Source: Pseudobdellovibrionaceae bacterium
Lineage (GTDB): Bacteria; Bdellovibrionota; Bdellovibrionia; Bdellovibrionales; UBA1609
Assembly (NCBI GenBank): GCA_023898385.1
Contig: CP060220.1
Span: 1,674,001-1,738,000, forward strand
DNA length: 64,000 nucleotides
Reading direction: 5' to 3'
Below the pieces are notes generated by a model that was not told the origin of the DNA, did no database searches, and was given only the letters and a program-made list of their open reading frames with translations. Made by a program: the position numbers and the translations under genes. This document shows positions 24,202-33,207 of the stretch, one piece after another (the first letter of the stretch is position 1; each line of letters starts with the position of its first letter).

Positions 24202-25356
24202 ATGACGGTTACAAAAAGAATCTCGTTTTCGCTTTGGAAAACCCTCTTAGCGGCAGGGTGTGCTTTTGTACTCATGCCACTGGCGCAGGCTCAAACACCT
24301 GAGAATGGCTCTTTTAATTTAGCGCCATTAAAAGAGTATTTTCAATTTGATAGCAAAAACAAGTCCATCACATATGATATTGTGCCTGAGTTCAAAACAA
24401 GTCTTGGTGAAGAGTACGCACTACGAAAGACAAAAAAGGCTTTCTCCACGGCCCTCAATCGCACGTTTAGCGAAGGAGCTCTCAATCAATTAAAAGGGCA
24501 CCTGCAAAAAGCCTTCATCGAGGAGTTTGTCTACACTTTGCTGGTAATGAAGTTAATAAATAGCCGCACTCAGATTGATTTACATTTTATACCCAGGTCC
24601 GATTCAGCCAGTGACTTTTCGCCAGAATTAAGTAGCAATGATTTCGTCCACTTTGCCCGCCCCACGAAATTGTCTGAACAGATTAAATCGAACGCAAACA
24701 CAGATTTGGAGACAACATTAAAAGAACTCTCAAAGTCTCACTCTATCAATGGGTACGTGGCTGGCGTGATCTCGCTGCAAGTAGACATTGCTGATGTAGA
24801 TTTGTCTAACTTTAAGTCGCTGAAGGATCTTAAACATGGAGCCGTTAAGGGCATGGTGCGATTAAGAAAGTATATCATTGAGAACGCGACAACCCAAAGT
24901 GTGGATTGGAAACATGGCCATCTTTCTATATCAGAAATTGGCACTTCACCACGATCACTCGATAAAATCAGCACCGTGGATGTTCAATTGAATTTTGACT
25001 TAGGGCATCTCATACCCAAAGCCTCAACTATTAATGTTTTTCCTGGGCGGCTAGTTCCAGTGGAAACCAAAGAGAATTGGTGGTGGCCCATTTGGTCTTC
25101 ATTACCTAAAGGTAAACCACTGTATTTTCAAGGCCATGTTTATGACGGCTTTTCATCAAAAGCCATGGGTGCATATTTAGATATGGTCAGCTATGATCTT
25201 AGACAAAAAACCGTCTCAACAAAATTGAGATCCTGGGGGCCGCTAGAAGATCAAGACAAACAACAACTACAGGGCCTCATCGAACGACAGATCCGACAAT
25301 TGGGTTCAGAAATACTTGGCCTTGACAACTATCTTCCGTCACTGAGGCAACCATGA
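24202..25356 (+). CDS. Secreted protein of unknown function between C92 hydrolase and PLD
   Basis: 384 residues; I do not recognise a family. A signal peptide ends near AQAQ. The body has no transmembrane segment and few cysteines. It mixes helices with a probable beta-rich section (VDVQLNFDLGHLIPK ... LYFQGHVYDGFS) and ends in a helical stretch (LQGLIERQIRQLGSEI). Its stop overlaps the ATG of the PLD gene by four bases (ATGA). Sandwiched between two secreted enzymes, it may be a carrier, inhibitor or targeting partner, but nothing in the sequence proves that. Confidence 0.6.
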   Translation: MTVTKRISFSLWKTLLAAGCAFVLMPLAQAQTPENGSFNLAPLKEYFQFDSKNKSITYDIVPEFKTSLGEEYALRKTKKAFSTALNRTFSEGALNQLKGHLQKAFIEEFVYTLLVMKLINSRTQIDLHFIPRSDSASDFSPELSSNDFVHFARPTKLSEQIKSNANTDLETTLKELSKSHSINGYVAGVISLQVDIADVDLSNFKSLKDLKHGAVKGMVRLRKYIIENATTQSVDWKHGHLSISEIGTSPRSLDKISTVDVQLNFDLGHLIPKASTINVFPGRLVPVETKENWWWPIWSSLPKGKPLYFQGHVYDGFSSKAMGAYLDMVSYDLRQKTVSTKLRSWGPLEDQDKQQLQGLIERQIRQLGSEILGLDNYLPSLRQP

Positions 25357-27569
25357 AAACATTGAATATTTTTTTATTTTTAAGTATTGCGATCTCGTCT
25401 TTTACCTCGGCAGCCCAAGTGCCTACGTTCTCGCTGCAAGATAGAATTAAGACTCAAGAATTTTTTAAAAAAAGCCACCCTATTCTATTTGGAAAGCCCG
25501 AGCTGCGAAGTGTAAAAGCATTCCAAGAGGCGCTTAAAATAGAAAAAGGCTTTTTAAAAAAATCGCATTGGTTGCGAGCCATTGCATTGATTGAAAAACT
25601 TGAAGATCGGGTCCCTGAGTCGATCCTACTTCCAATTGTTTACTGGCGCATTATCGAGCCGAGCTCGGCAAATTTAGAAACCACTCTTTCCTATTTAATG
25701 CTGTCAAAATTATTAATGCTTCGAGACAACATTGACGCACCTAATAGCTCCAGTAAAGCGGAAGCTTTAGCGGCTTTAGTTGAGGCATCGGGCGACAATC
25801 GTATACAAACGGCCAATATTTTTTCTAGAACCATGACCAGCGGTCTTATCCCCCAAATGGCTGCCCGGCTAGCGAAACTGAAAAAGGACGACGACTTTAC
25901 CGATCAGGTGATAAACAATCGAATTGTCGGCTATCCGTTTGAGGACATCGCACCGCACATCACACCTTACTCTCTATCTCATCTGGGATACATTCCCGGC
26001 AACGAAGTGGAACTGGTCAGCGAAAACGATCAATCTCCAGAACGAGTGCAGTGGTATAATGATCGAATCATGTTTAATGGGGCTCAGCTGGACTGGAGCA
26101 AGCCTTACATGAAGATGCCCACCAGAGAAGAAATCGCCCGTTATGATCAAATTCCATCTGATTTGCGCCCACACATAGCTTTTGCCAAAGACCCAATCTT
26201 TATGAAGATTCGCGATATGATTGATTGCGCTGAGGATTCCATTTTTATCGATATATTTCTGTTTGGCGGCACTTTAGGGGGAACACTGGCTAAATACTTG
26301 ATCGATGAAACAGTAAAAAAACGCGCTAAAAATCCCAAGTTTCAAACAATCATACTTCATGACTTTGCAACAAACTATAATATGAAAGATGAAATGATGC
26401 CTGTCTTTCGCTACATCCGCGATCGAATTAACGGCAAGTCCGCAGTACCCGGTGAGGCGGTTGTTCCAGCTGGTTCGCTAATTTTACTCCAAGCAAATAT
26501 TCAACGGCATACCCCAGGAATACCCTTTGGTCTGTCTGAACTCATTGAAAAAAATGTCGATAATTTTAAAGAAATAGAAAAGAGAAACACCTACTACGAA
26601 TCAAAAATTGACCACAGCAAAGTCATTGTCATTGACGGAAACACCGGGCGTGCAGAGGCCTATTTTGGGTCAAAAAACTGGACTGACCACAGTGGTGGGT
26701 ACTATTACGACAACGCCCTTTGGATTAAAGGCCCGGCAGCAACATTGGTACAATACAGCTATTATGATGATATCGATGCTGCTTTGACCACAGATGAAGC
26801 TGAGCAAAAATGGTTTTTCTTTAAAGAAGAGGGCTTCGGCAACGAGAAATATATTGCCCAGAGAGATTCCATCTTAGCCTCTATTCAAATCACCTTAGAC
26901 AATATTAAAACTGCTGGCGAAGATACTGTGCAGCTAACAGAAGCCAACGTCGACGGTCGGATTAAAAATACTCGAAATATGATCATCGACATGATCATAA
27001 AAGCGAAGTCACACATCTACATGGAGCAGCTGTTTATCTATGATAAATACATCAACGATGCATTTATCAAGGCTAAGATTCAAAACCCCACTTTGGACGT
27101 CCGCATTCTGGCCGACCATAATGGTAATTTTGGCATGAACGGGCTGCCAAATACCATTTTTATGGAAGAGCTCAATAAATATGGTATTCAAATCCGAGCT
27201 CGTCAAACTCAGACTATTCCAGTGACTTACCCTGATGGCAGCACCGGAAAATATCACCAGGAAAACCATAGGAAAATTATTTCTGTGGATGGTAAAACTC
27301 TGCTGGTTGGGTCTTCGAACATGAATCCAGATACTTTTCAAGGAAGCTTTAGAGAATTTGGCGCCCAAATGTTTAACCAACAACAGATTTCTAAATTTGA
27401 AAGAGACTTTTTGGGTGACTGGCAAGACTCTTCGAAAACCGAACCCTTTGACGTCGCAGGTAGAAAGTTAGTCGTGTTTGGCAAAGAACTCTCTGAAGAA
27501 ACATCTTCTTTGATTAACTCCATTTTAGGCCAGATTCTGCGAGTGAAAGACCAACTTGAGTTTCGATAG
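25353..27569 (+). CDS. Secreted phospholipase D-family protein with two HKD motifs
   Basis: 738 residues with a signal peptide (hydrophobic run ending TSAAQ). Two complete HxKxxxxD motifs are visible: His421-Lys423-Asp428 (HSKVIVID) and His639-Lys641-Asp646 (HRKIISVD), each followed by the GS...N element (FGSKNW, VGSSNM). That is the full active site of PLD/cardiolipin-synthase enzymes, which cleave or exchange phosphodiester head groups. Cardiolipin synthases are usually under 520 residues and membrane-bound; this one is long, exported and without membrane helices, so a phospholipase or nuclease outside the cytoplasm is more likely. A 230-residue helical N-terminal region precedes the catalytic part. 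Last gene of the three-gene operon. Confidence 0.82.
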   Translation: MKTLNIFLFLSIAISSFTSAAQVPTFSLQDRIKTQEFFKKSHPILFGKPELRSVKAFQEALKIEKGFLKKSHWLRAIALIEKLEDRVPESILLPIVYWRIIEPSSANLETTLSYLMLSKLLMLRDNIDAPNSSSKAEALAALVEASGDNRIQTANIFSRTMTSGLIPQMAARLAKLKKDDDFTDQVINNRIVGYPFEDIAPHITPYSLSHLGYIPGNEVELVSENDQSPERVQWYNDRIMFNGAQLDWSKPYMKMPTREEIARYDQIPSDLRPHIAFAKDPIFMKIRDMIDCAEDSIFIDIFLFGGTLGGTLAKYLIDETVKKRAKNPKFQTIILHDFATNYNMKDEMMPVFRYIRDRINGKSAVPGEAVVPAGSLILLQANIQRHTPGIPFGLSELIEKNVDNFKEIEKRNTYYESKIDHSKVIVIDGNTGRAEAYFGSKNWTDHSGGYYYDNALWIKGPAATLVQYSYYDDIDAALTTDEAEQKWFFFKEEGFGNEKYIAQRDSILASIQITLDNIKTAGEDTVQLTEANVDGRIKNTRNMIIDMIIKAKSHIYMEQLFIYDKYINDAFIKAKIQNPTLDVRILADHNGNFGMNGLPNTIFMEELNKYGIQIRARQTQTIPVTYPDGSTGKYHQENHRKIISVDGKTLLVGSSNMNPDTFQGSFREFGAQMFNQQQISKFERDFLGDWQDSSKTEPFDVAGRKLVVFGKELSEETSSLINSILGQILRVKDQLEFR

Positions 27570-27657
27570 AAGTGAATATTTGAACATCTCACTCTTTTAT
27601 AATTCGCAGTCTATTACCTGAGGCCATAGTATTTTTCTCTGGCCCTGAGCCCAAACC

Positions 27658-28929
27658 TCACTCCTTGGCTGGCATGCGGGGGGCTTGTTTTTCGTTTAAG
27701 TAGGCACGTAGTATTTTTGCTACTTCCACCGACCGGTCATGACCCTCTGACGCTGACACACCCTCGACTCTCTTGACAACCTGGCCTTCTGCATTGAATT
27801 CATCTCCCTTCATTATGAGGGCCCGGTAGCTGTTGAGTTTGGTTCGATACCGATAGTCCAATCCCTTTTTGGTGCTTTTGTCGGCTGTGGCCAGAAGATA
27901 GGGCACCAAGATCTTGGGGTCGTTCAGGTGCGGATGCATGGCAATGAGCAATGCCGCCACTCCTGACACAAAAGCCGTGGCTTGAGAAGTACCCGTCATG
28001 TAGCCATATTGTCCTCCATGCAAAGTGGAGTAAATCTCATTTCCTGGTGCCGCAATATCTACTGTATGTTTTCCGTAGTTGCTTGTTGGCAACAATTTAC
28101 TTTGGTTGTCGATGGCCGTCACTGACAAGATATTGGGTAGATCATAGTCCGCAGGATAAAAGGGTTTGTGGTCTGAATTGCTGGCCTCATTTCCAGCAGC
28201 GGCCACCACCAACACATTTTGATCAGCGGCTTTTTTAAGGGCCTGGTACTCCATTACGGAAGATGTGAGGCCACCACCTGAATAATTGATGATGTGGGCC
28301 CCCATTTTTATAGCATACTCAATGGCCCTCACCGTATTAAACAGCGTTTGCTGACCCATAGCTTTCGGATCATAGTATTTTAAAATCATTAGGCTTACAT
28401 TGGGCGAAACACCACTAACGCCCACACCATTTCCGCCATCGGCGCCGATAATACCTGCGATATGACTGCCATGGCCGTGATGATCTGTAATATCACTATT
28501 GTTAGAGGCGAAGTTCCAACCATGTACATCATCGACAAAACCGTTTTTATCATCGTCAACTCCATTGGTTTCTTTGTTTCGTCCTTTGGAGTCCACGCCA
28601 GTTTCTCCTGGGTTCTGCCAAAGGTTTTTTCGTAAGTCCACATGCCATGGATCAATACCCGTATCGATTACAGCCACAACCACCCGACGACTGCCCTGCT
28701 GCAACTGCCAAGCTTTGGAAGTCTCAATATCTTTTAGACCCCATTTTAGTGACATGGCAGGATCGCTCTCAATAACTGATACCTGTTTGATTGATGGTTC
28801 TTTTTGGATTTTTGGCGACTCTAACTGAACAGGTCGTTCAATCGCCCTTGCAAATACTGATGTGAAAAGAATAAAGATTGTTCCTCCGACGTGCCACCGC
28901 AAAACTAAAACTCGCGGCAGGCTTTTCAT
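27658..28929 (-). CDS. Secreted subtilisin-family serine protease
   Basis: 423 residues with an N-terminal hydrophobic signal segment. The full S8 triad is present: Asp89 (VIDTGID), His153 (HGHGSHIAG) and Ser315 (GTSQATAFVSG), with Asn247 (AAAGNE) for the oxyanion hole. The region before the catalytic domain is only about 60 residues after the signal, short for a propeptide. An Asp-rich insertion (VDDDKNGFVDD) may bind calcium. The start has AAAGGAGG upstream. It follows an Rhs-like gene by 14 bases and is convergent with the PLD operon. It may process the Rhs-like protein or digest extracellular protein. Confidence 0.9.
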   Translation of the reverse strand: MKSLPRVLVLRWHVGGTIFILFTSVFARAIERPVQLESPKIQKEPSIKQVSVIESDPAMSLKWGLKDIETSKAWQLQQGSRRVVVAVIDTGIDPWHVDLRKNLWQNPGETGVDSKGRNKETNGVDDDKNGFVDDVHGWNFASNNSDITDHHGHGSHIAGIIGADGGNGVGVSGVSPNVSLMILKYYDPKAMGQQTLFNTVRAIEYAIKMGAHIINYSGGGLTSSVMEYQALKKAADQNVLVVAAAGNEASNSDHKPFYPADYDLPNILSVTAIDNQSKLLPTSNYGKHTVDIAAPGNEIYSTLHGGQYGYMTGTSQATAFVSGVAALLIAMHPHLNDPKILVPYLLATADKSTKKGLDYRYRTKLNSYRALIMKGDEFNAEGQVVKRVEGVSASEGHDRSVEVAKILRAYLNEKQAPRMPAKE

Positions 28930-28943
28930 AAATAGACCTCCTT

Positions 28944-29954
28944 TTATAGATTGATCATTTTCAATAAACGGGCTGCCGCCTCAAGCTCCCTTCCCGGCTG
29001 AGAACTGAGAATTCCAGAGATTTGCCCGGCCCGATCAAAGGCCACTGAAACTCCAAGCTCTCCTCCGATTAAAGAGACCCTCTGCGGCAGCCCCACACGA
29101 ACATCATAAATAGTTTCAATGAGTTCAGTTCCATGTTGCACTCGCGACTTCGATAGTGTCCGCGACTTTGAACCATCAAGCTTGTACCAATATTCATGCC
29201 GAGACTGACTTATCGGGTGGCTATGGCACATTTTCTTTCGATCAACAAAATGGTGATCCGAGCCACCCCTATGATACTCCAACACCTCTCGGCACTGGGT
29301 CTTTGGGTCTTGAATCTCGATTAACCGATCATGGACCAAATCATAGGTTAATCTTAATTGAGATTCATCCGCCCGGATCACCTCAGTTAAATTGTTATAT
29401 AGGTCATATTTGTATTGAGTTGTTTCCATCGAAGAGTCGGTCACGCCCAACAGTAGATCATTCTTATAGGTGAACTTTCTTACCTGTGATTGCCATTGAA
29501 TTTCCATGACCCTATCCAAGTCAGGGTCACGCAGCATTCGAAAGGTATTGCCCTCGCTGTCTTTAACATTTTTCAAATGACCCTTAGTTGTAAATTGAAA
29601 CTTAAATTGATTGTTATCTGTGTATAAAAAACCCTGGGCATTGGCTGTCATCACCGCACCATTGACTGGTTTTCCGCACCTGTTAAGTTGGGGCTTTATG
29701 TCTGGCGACAGTTCAATATAAGTGTCTAGCCGAGAACACCATCCGAAACCAAACACTCCTACAAATAACGAACGACTTGAGTAAGTGCGTTCTATACCGA
29801 AATCAGATGACGACTCAGTAAAACTCCCACTTTGATAGTCGACGGAGGCTTGAGATTGAGTGGCCACTGTTAGAAGAAAGAGGCCAGCAAACGTTCGGAT
29901 CAGGTTAGGGTTGGGGGAGGAGAGGCATTTGGGGTGTACTAAAAAATTTTTCAT
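28944..29954 (-). CDS. Secreted Rhs/YD-repeat-like protein, short form
   Basis: About 336 residues. A signal peptide (FAGLFLLTVATQSQA) is followed by sequence like the start of Rhs proteins (YQSGSFTESSSDFGIERTYSSRS, FGFGWCSRLDT) and a few YD-type repeats (TYKNDLLLGVTDS, YKYDLYNNLTEVIRAD, LTYDLVHDRLIEI). Full Rhs proteins have over 1000 residues, a shell and a C-terminal toxin; this ends after the first repeats with no toxin. I place the start at 29954 (GGGGTGAG seven bases upstream). It is the first gene of a pair with the subtilase. It could be a surface protein built from YD repeats, or a remnant of a larger gene. Confidence 0.65.
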   Translation of the reverse strand: MKNFLVHPKCLSSPNPNLIRTFAGLFLLTVATQSQASVDYQSGSFTESSSDFGIERTYSSRSLFVGVFGFGWCSRLDTYIELSPDIKPQLNRCGKPVNGAVMTANAQGFLYTDNNQFKFQFTTKGHLKNVKDSEGNTFRMLRDPDLDRVMEIQWQSQVRKFTYKNDLLLGVTDSSMETTQYKYDLYNNLTEVIRADESQLRLTYDLVHDRLIEIQDPKTQCREVLEYHRGGSDHHFVDRKKMCHSHPISQSRHEYWYKLDGSKSRTLSKSRVQHGTELIETIYDVRVGLPQRVSLIGGELGVSVAFDRAGQISGILSSQPGRELEAAARLLKMINL

Positions 29955-30058
29955 AGTACACTCACCCCTATTGCAAGGGCGAGACCAGCTCTTCACTTAA
30001 AATTTTGCTTGTAGAGATTTATTGTTTTTTCAGTGCATGTACAAAATTGCGAACTTCA

Positions 30059-30074
30059 AAAATGTGCACATTTT
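30059..30074. promoter_or_regulatory. 16-bp perfect palindrome upstream of the Rhs-subtilase pair
   Basis: AAAATGTGCACATTTT reads identically on both strands with no loop. It lies about 105 bases upstream of the Rhs-like gene start on the minus strand, so it is a candidate operator. Confidence 0.4.
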
Positions 30075-30125
30075 CAAAAAAAATGTTCAAATGATTATTT
30101 GATTTGCCAAAAGCCCACTCAGAGA

Positions 30126-30236
30126 ACACCTGTTTACCAGGTACACAGGTGTCTCATTTTGATACTGCTTTGGTACCAGGTCCTGAACATGGTACCAAAG
30201 CATGATGCCCTGTGACCAGGTTCAGGACCTGGTACC
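30126..30236. repeat. Nested inverted repeats with competing stems
   Basis: Three stems are visible. ACACCTGT (30126-30133) pairs with ACAGGTGT (30145-30152). GCTTTGGTACC (30167-30177) pairs perfectly with 30191-30201. A 17-base arm GGTACCAGGTCCTGAAC (30172-30188) pairs perfectly with 30220-30236. The last two share GGTACC and cannot form together. The element begins four bases after the stop of the diguanylate cyclase gene, so it probably stabilises or ends that transcript, or is a mobile palindromic repeat. Confidence 0.7.
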
Positions 30237-30239
30237 CAA

Positions 30240-31349
30240 TCAGGCGGCTCGGTAGCCACCGTATTCGCCCTCGGCTACGGTGAACTTGTTTCGACCTGAG
30301 TTTTTCGACTCATATAGGGCCGCATCGGCTCGCTTCATCCATTGGTCTACGGATTCACTGGATTGTAGCTGAGCAACCCCTACAGACACAGTAAATGACA
30401 GTTTCTGTCCGTCCTGCACAAACACTTCTCCCCTGACTTTTTCTAGAAGCTGCTGTGCCCGCTTCACGGCATGTTCGACCTTATGATCAGGCAGAATGAC
30501 GGCAAATTCCTCACCACCGATTCGGGCCACAAAGTCGGCGTCGCGGTGAAAGAGAGCATGTAAAAGCTTAACCAGCTCGACTAAGACAAAGTCACCAATG
30601 GCGTGACCATAGGTATCGTTAAATTTTTTGAAGTGATCAATATCCAACATCAACAAGGATACGGAGTTCTGACTCAATTTGTGGAGCTTGTGATGCTGCT
30701 GCATCTGCTCGTCAAAACTTTTTCTATTGTAAGCCGACGTTAAATGATCCAAACGCATATTTTGATTGGCTTCAACGAGCTGTTTCTTCACCAATGATAG
30801 ATTATCTCTAATACCTTTTATCCGCTGCAAACGGCGCTCGTCTTTCTTAGTCTGATACTCAGTATAAAAATCTATAAACAAGCGAGATTGGGTCCGAAGA
30901 ATGTCAATAGAGTTCGCCTCGACGGCCTCCTTGAGTTGGTCGAGACTGGATTTCACTTCGCTGTCCGCGCTTCTTTCGTAGCTCATATCTTCGCTCAGTT
31001 GATCGACAAAGTCCCAGATGATGCTACGAAAATCATCAAAGGTTTTTTGCATGTAGCTGACCTCGTCAATTCGGTAGCTTGAAAAAAACTGACGAAATCG
31101 AAAAAGTACTCGCTCAAGATTGGCTTGATTGGGTTTAACCAATTCTTTCGCAAACTCATCAAGAGTCTCGCGCACCTTTCTCACTGGATGCTTATCCACT
31201 TCGATAAGGTGTTTATTTAGAATGTCGATGATATAAATCAAAGTAGCGCGCTCTTCATTCATTTCAACACTTACAGGACTGCCCCCCTCTGAGGTCTCGC
31301 GCCAGTCAAAATCAAATTGATCTATGAGTTTTTGCATCCACTGTTTCAA
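30240..31349 (-). CDS. Diguanylate cyclase (GGDEF), cytoplasmic
   Basis: 369 residues. The C-terminal domain (about 195-360) has the GGEEF active site at 278-282 and an inhibitory-site RxxD (RDAD, 269-272) five residues before it, so it should make c-di-GMP and be feedback-inhibited. DHLTSAYNRKSF opens the domain. The N-terminal 190 residues are helical with no transmembrane segment and are of unknown type; they probably dimerise or sense a signal. The start is TTG with AGGAGG eight bases upstream. It is monocistronic, followed by strong inverted repeats. In Bdellovibrio c-di-GMP enzymes control predation and motility; two PilZ proteins lie in this window. Confidence 0.9.
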   Translation of the reverse strand: MKQWMQKLIDQFDFDWRETSEGGSPVSVEMNEERATLIYIIDILNKHLIEVDKHPVRKVRETLDEFAKELVKPNQANLERVLFRFRQFFSSYRIDEVSYMQKTFDDFRSIIWDFVDQLSEDMSYERSADSEVKSSLDQLKEAVEANSIDILRTQSRLFIDFYTEYQTKKDERRLQRIKGIRDNLSLVKKQLVEANQNMRLDHLTSAYNRKSFDEQMQQHHKLHKLSQNSVSLLMLDIDHFKKFNDTYGHAIGDFVLVELVKLLHALFHRDADFVARIGGEEFAVILPDHKVEHAVKRAQQLLEKVRGEVFVQDGQKLSFTVSVGVAQLQSSESVDQWMKRADAALYESKNSGRNKFTVAEGEYGGYRAA

Positions 31350-31564
31350 AGGGCCCGCCTCCTGATTGTTGCTTCAAATCCCGTATCGGCGCCTCTTTTG
31401 AGAAATTCAACTGGACCTTAGGGGCACAACCAGTTCACCCCCCGGCATTGCCTTTACATACCGCATCGAATCGAGAAAAAATCACCGTAATTGATTTCTT
31501 AAATGGACAATTGCCAAATCCTATCTAAATTCTATAGCCCCCTTTGTCCGTCGGCTCTAGGGGA

Positions 31565-31583
31565 AGAGGCTAGACCTCTTTTT
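31565..31583 (+). terminator. Terminator-like hairpin in the leader of the deoxyhypusine-synthase-like gene
   Basis: AGAGG-CTAGA-CCTCT followed by TTTTT, ending about 28 bases before the ATG at 31612. CTAGA in the loop can pair instead with TCTAG at 31556-31560, which would be an antiterminator-like alternative. The stem is short. It may be an attenuator or the end of an upstream short transcript. Confidence 0.3.
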
Positions 31584-31611
31584 GATTTATAAACCAAACT
31601 CAGGAGAGTTC

Positions 31612-32577
31612 ATGGGACCGATTAGCCAGTTTATTGAAAGTCACTACCACCATTTTAATGCGGCATCTCTTAAACAAGCCGCTCAAGGCTACAAGGTTCA
31701 CGTTGAGTCTGGAAAAAAAATGTTTGTGACCCTTGCCGGTGCCATGAGCACGGCCGAGCTCGGCCGAAGTCTGGCCGAGATGATTCGCCAGGGCAAAGTC
31801 CATGGTATCTCATGCACAGGAGCGAATCTAGAAGAAGACGTGTTTAATTTAGTGGCCCACTCCCACTACGAACTGATTCCCAACTATCGAAACCTCTCCG
31901 ACCAAGCCGAATGGGATTTGAATCAACGCCACCTCAATCGCGTGACGGATACTTGCATCCCTGAACACGAAGCTATTCGTCGAATCGAAGGACACATTTT
32001 AGAGATGTGGATAGACGCCTCTAACAAGGGCGAAAGCTTTTTTCCGCACCAATATTTTTATAAAGTGCTTCTGGAAGGTAAGCTCAAAGACCAATATGAA
32101 ATTGACCCTAAAAACAGTTGGCTATTGGCGGCCGCCGAAGCCAATTTGCCTATTTTTGTTCCGGGCTGGGAAGATTCAACTCTAGGAAACATCTTTGCCG
32201 CCCGAATAATGGAAGGGCAAATCAAACCCTCTTGCATGAAAACCGGCATAGACTACATGATCGAACTGGCCAAGTGGTACCCTGAAGCCGCTGGCAATAG
32301 TGGCATTGGTTTTTTTCAAATCGGTGGCGGAATAGCCGGAGACTTTCCTATTTGCGTAGTTCCTATGCTTGAACAAGATATGGAAGTAAAAACTCCGCGG
32401 TGGAGCTACTTCTGCCAAATCAGTGATTCAACCACGAGCTATGGCTCTTATTCTGGCGCCGTACCCAATGAAAAGATCTCCTGGGGCAAACTAGATATGG
32501 ATACACCGAAGTTTATAGTCGAATCCGACGCATCAATTGTGGCACCACTGGTTTTTGCCTACGTGCTCGGCTGGTAG
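31612..32577 (+). CDS. Deoxyhypusine synthase-family protein (polyamine enzyme)
   Basis: About 321 residues. It is a clear homologue of deoxyhypusine synthase: SCTGANLEED, PNYRNL, FVPGWEDSTLGN, GGGIAGDFPICVVP, and SGAVPNEKISWGKL with the catalytic lysine in SWGK. Bacteria have no eIF5A, so these enzymes act on free polyamines: homologues make homospermidine or aminopropylate agmatine from spermidine-type donors, NAD-dependent. The exact product here is unknown. I chose the ATG at 31612 because AGGAGAG lies just upstream; ten upstream codons are unsupported. The gene is alone, with a convergent yjbQ gene after a hairpin. Confidence 0.88.
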   Translation: MGPISQFIESHYHHFNAASLKQAAQGYKVHVESGKKMFVTLAGAMSTAELGRSLAEMIRQGKVHGISCTGANLEEDVFNLVAHSHYELIPNYRNLSDQAEWDLNQRHLNRVTDTCIPEHEAIRRIEGHILEMWIDASNKGESFFPHQYFYKVLLEGKLKDQYEIDPKNSWLLAAAEANLPIFVPGWEDSTLGNIFAARIMEGQIKPSCMKTGIDYMIELAKWYPEAAGNSGIGFFQIGGGIAGDFPICVVPMLEQDMEVKTPRWSYFCQISDSTTSYGSYSGAVPNEKISWGKLDMDTPKFIVESDASIVAPLVFAYVLGW

Positions 32578-32599
32578 TAAAAAATCGCTACGGTTCAAT

Positions 32600-32623
32600 G
32601 CGAGTCAGGTGGACCTGACTCGC
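32600..32623. terminator. Palindromic hairpin between convergent genes
   Basis: GCGAGTCAGGT pairs with ACCTGACTCGC around a GG centre, an 11-bp perfect stem, in the 71-bp gap between two convergent genes. No adjacent T-run is present in either direction. It is probably a shared transcription end. Confidence 0.45.
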
Positions 32624-32648
32624 TCCCCGTCGTGCTGATAAAAACAAT

Positions 32649-33062
32649 CTAAGACACCACAGTAAGCATGAGATTTCGAATGTGGGGCTGATCGCGGTGC
32701 TCCCAAAGGTATATGCCCTGCCAACTTCCTAGCGCCAGTTTGTTTTGATGGATCGGCACATAAAGACTTGTCGCCGTAATTGATGACTTCATATGTGAAG
32801 TTGTATCATCTGGCCCCTCAGTCGTGTGCCGATGCCAATCTTGATCTCGCGGAACAATGCGTTCGATAAATTCCTCAAGGTCGGCCTGCGCTGTTTGATC
32901 GGCATTTTCTTGAATGACCAGCGAGGCTGAGGTGTGCTGTACAAAAATGTTTAACAAGCCCGTTTCTGGCAAATCCCCTTTAAGGGCCCCATTCACAATT
33001 TCAGTTATATGGTAGAGACCTCGTCCATCCGTCGGTACCTCCACACGCGTTTGAAACACCAT
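32649..33062 (-). CDS. YjbQ/UPF0047 family protein
   Basis: 137 residues. It matches the UPF0047 family: LYHITEIVNGAL, LLNIFVQHTSASLVIQENAD, HMKSSITATSLYVPI, LALGSWQGIYLWEHRD. Family members show weak thiamine-phosphate-synthase-like activity in vitro, but their real role is unsettled. I chose the ATG at 33062, since GGAGGTG lies directly upstream; four codons before it belong to the ribosome site. It is convergent with the deoxyhypusine-synthase-like gene and divergent from the redoxin gene. Confidence 0.9.
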   Translation of the reverse strand: MVFQTRVEVPTDGRGLYHITEIVNGALKGDLPETGLLNIFVQHTSASLVIQENADQTAQADLEEFIERIVPRDQDWHRHTTEGPDDTTSHMKSSITATSLYVPIHQNKLALGSWQGIYLWEHRDQPHIRNLMLTVVS

Positions 33063-33207
33063 AGACACCTCCAAAACCTTGCCAATTCAGGCCTTTAGAA
33101 CCCTCTCCTACCACGAATGCCCGCTCAAATCCATATCCGCCGGAGAAAGTATCTGGTCTAATTGTCCCTTGCCCCCTGCGGCAATTCATACTAAACGCAG
33201 TGGAACC

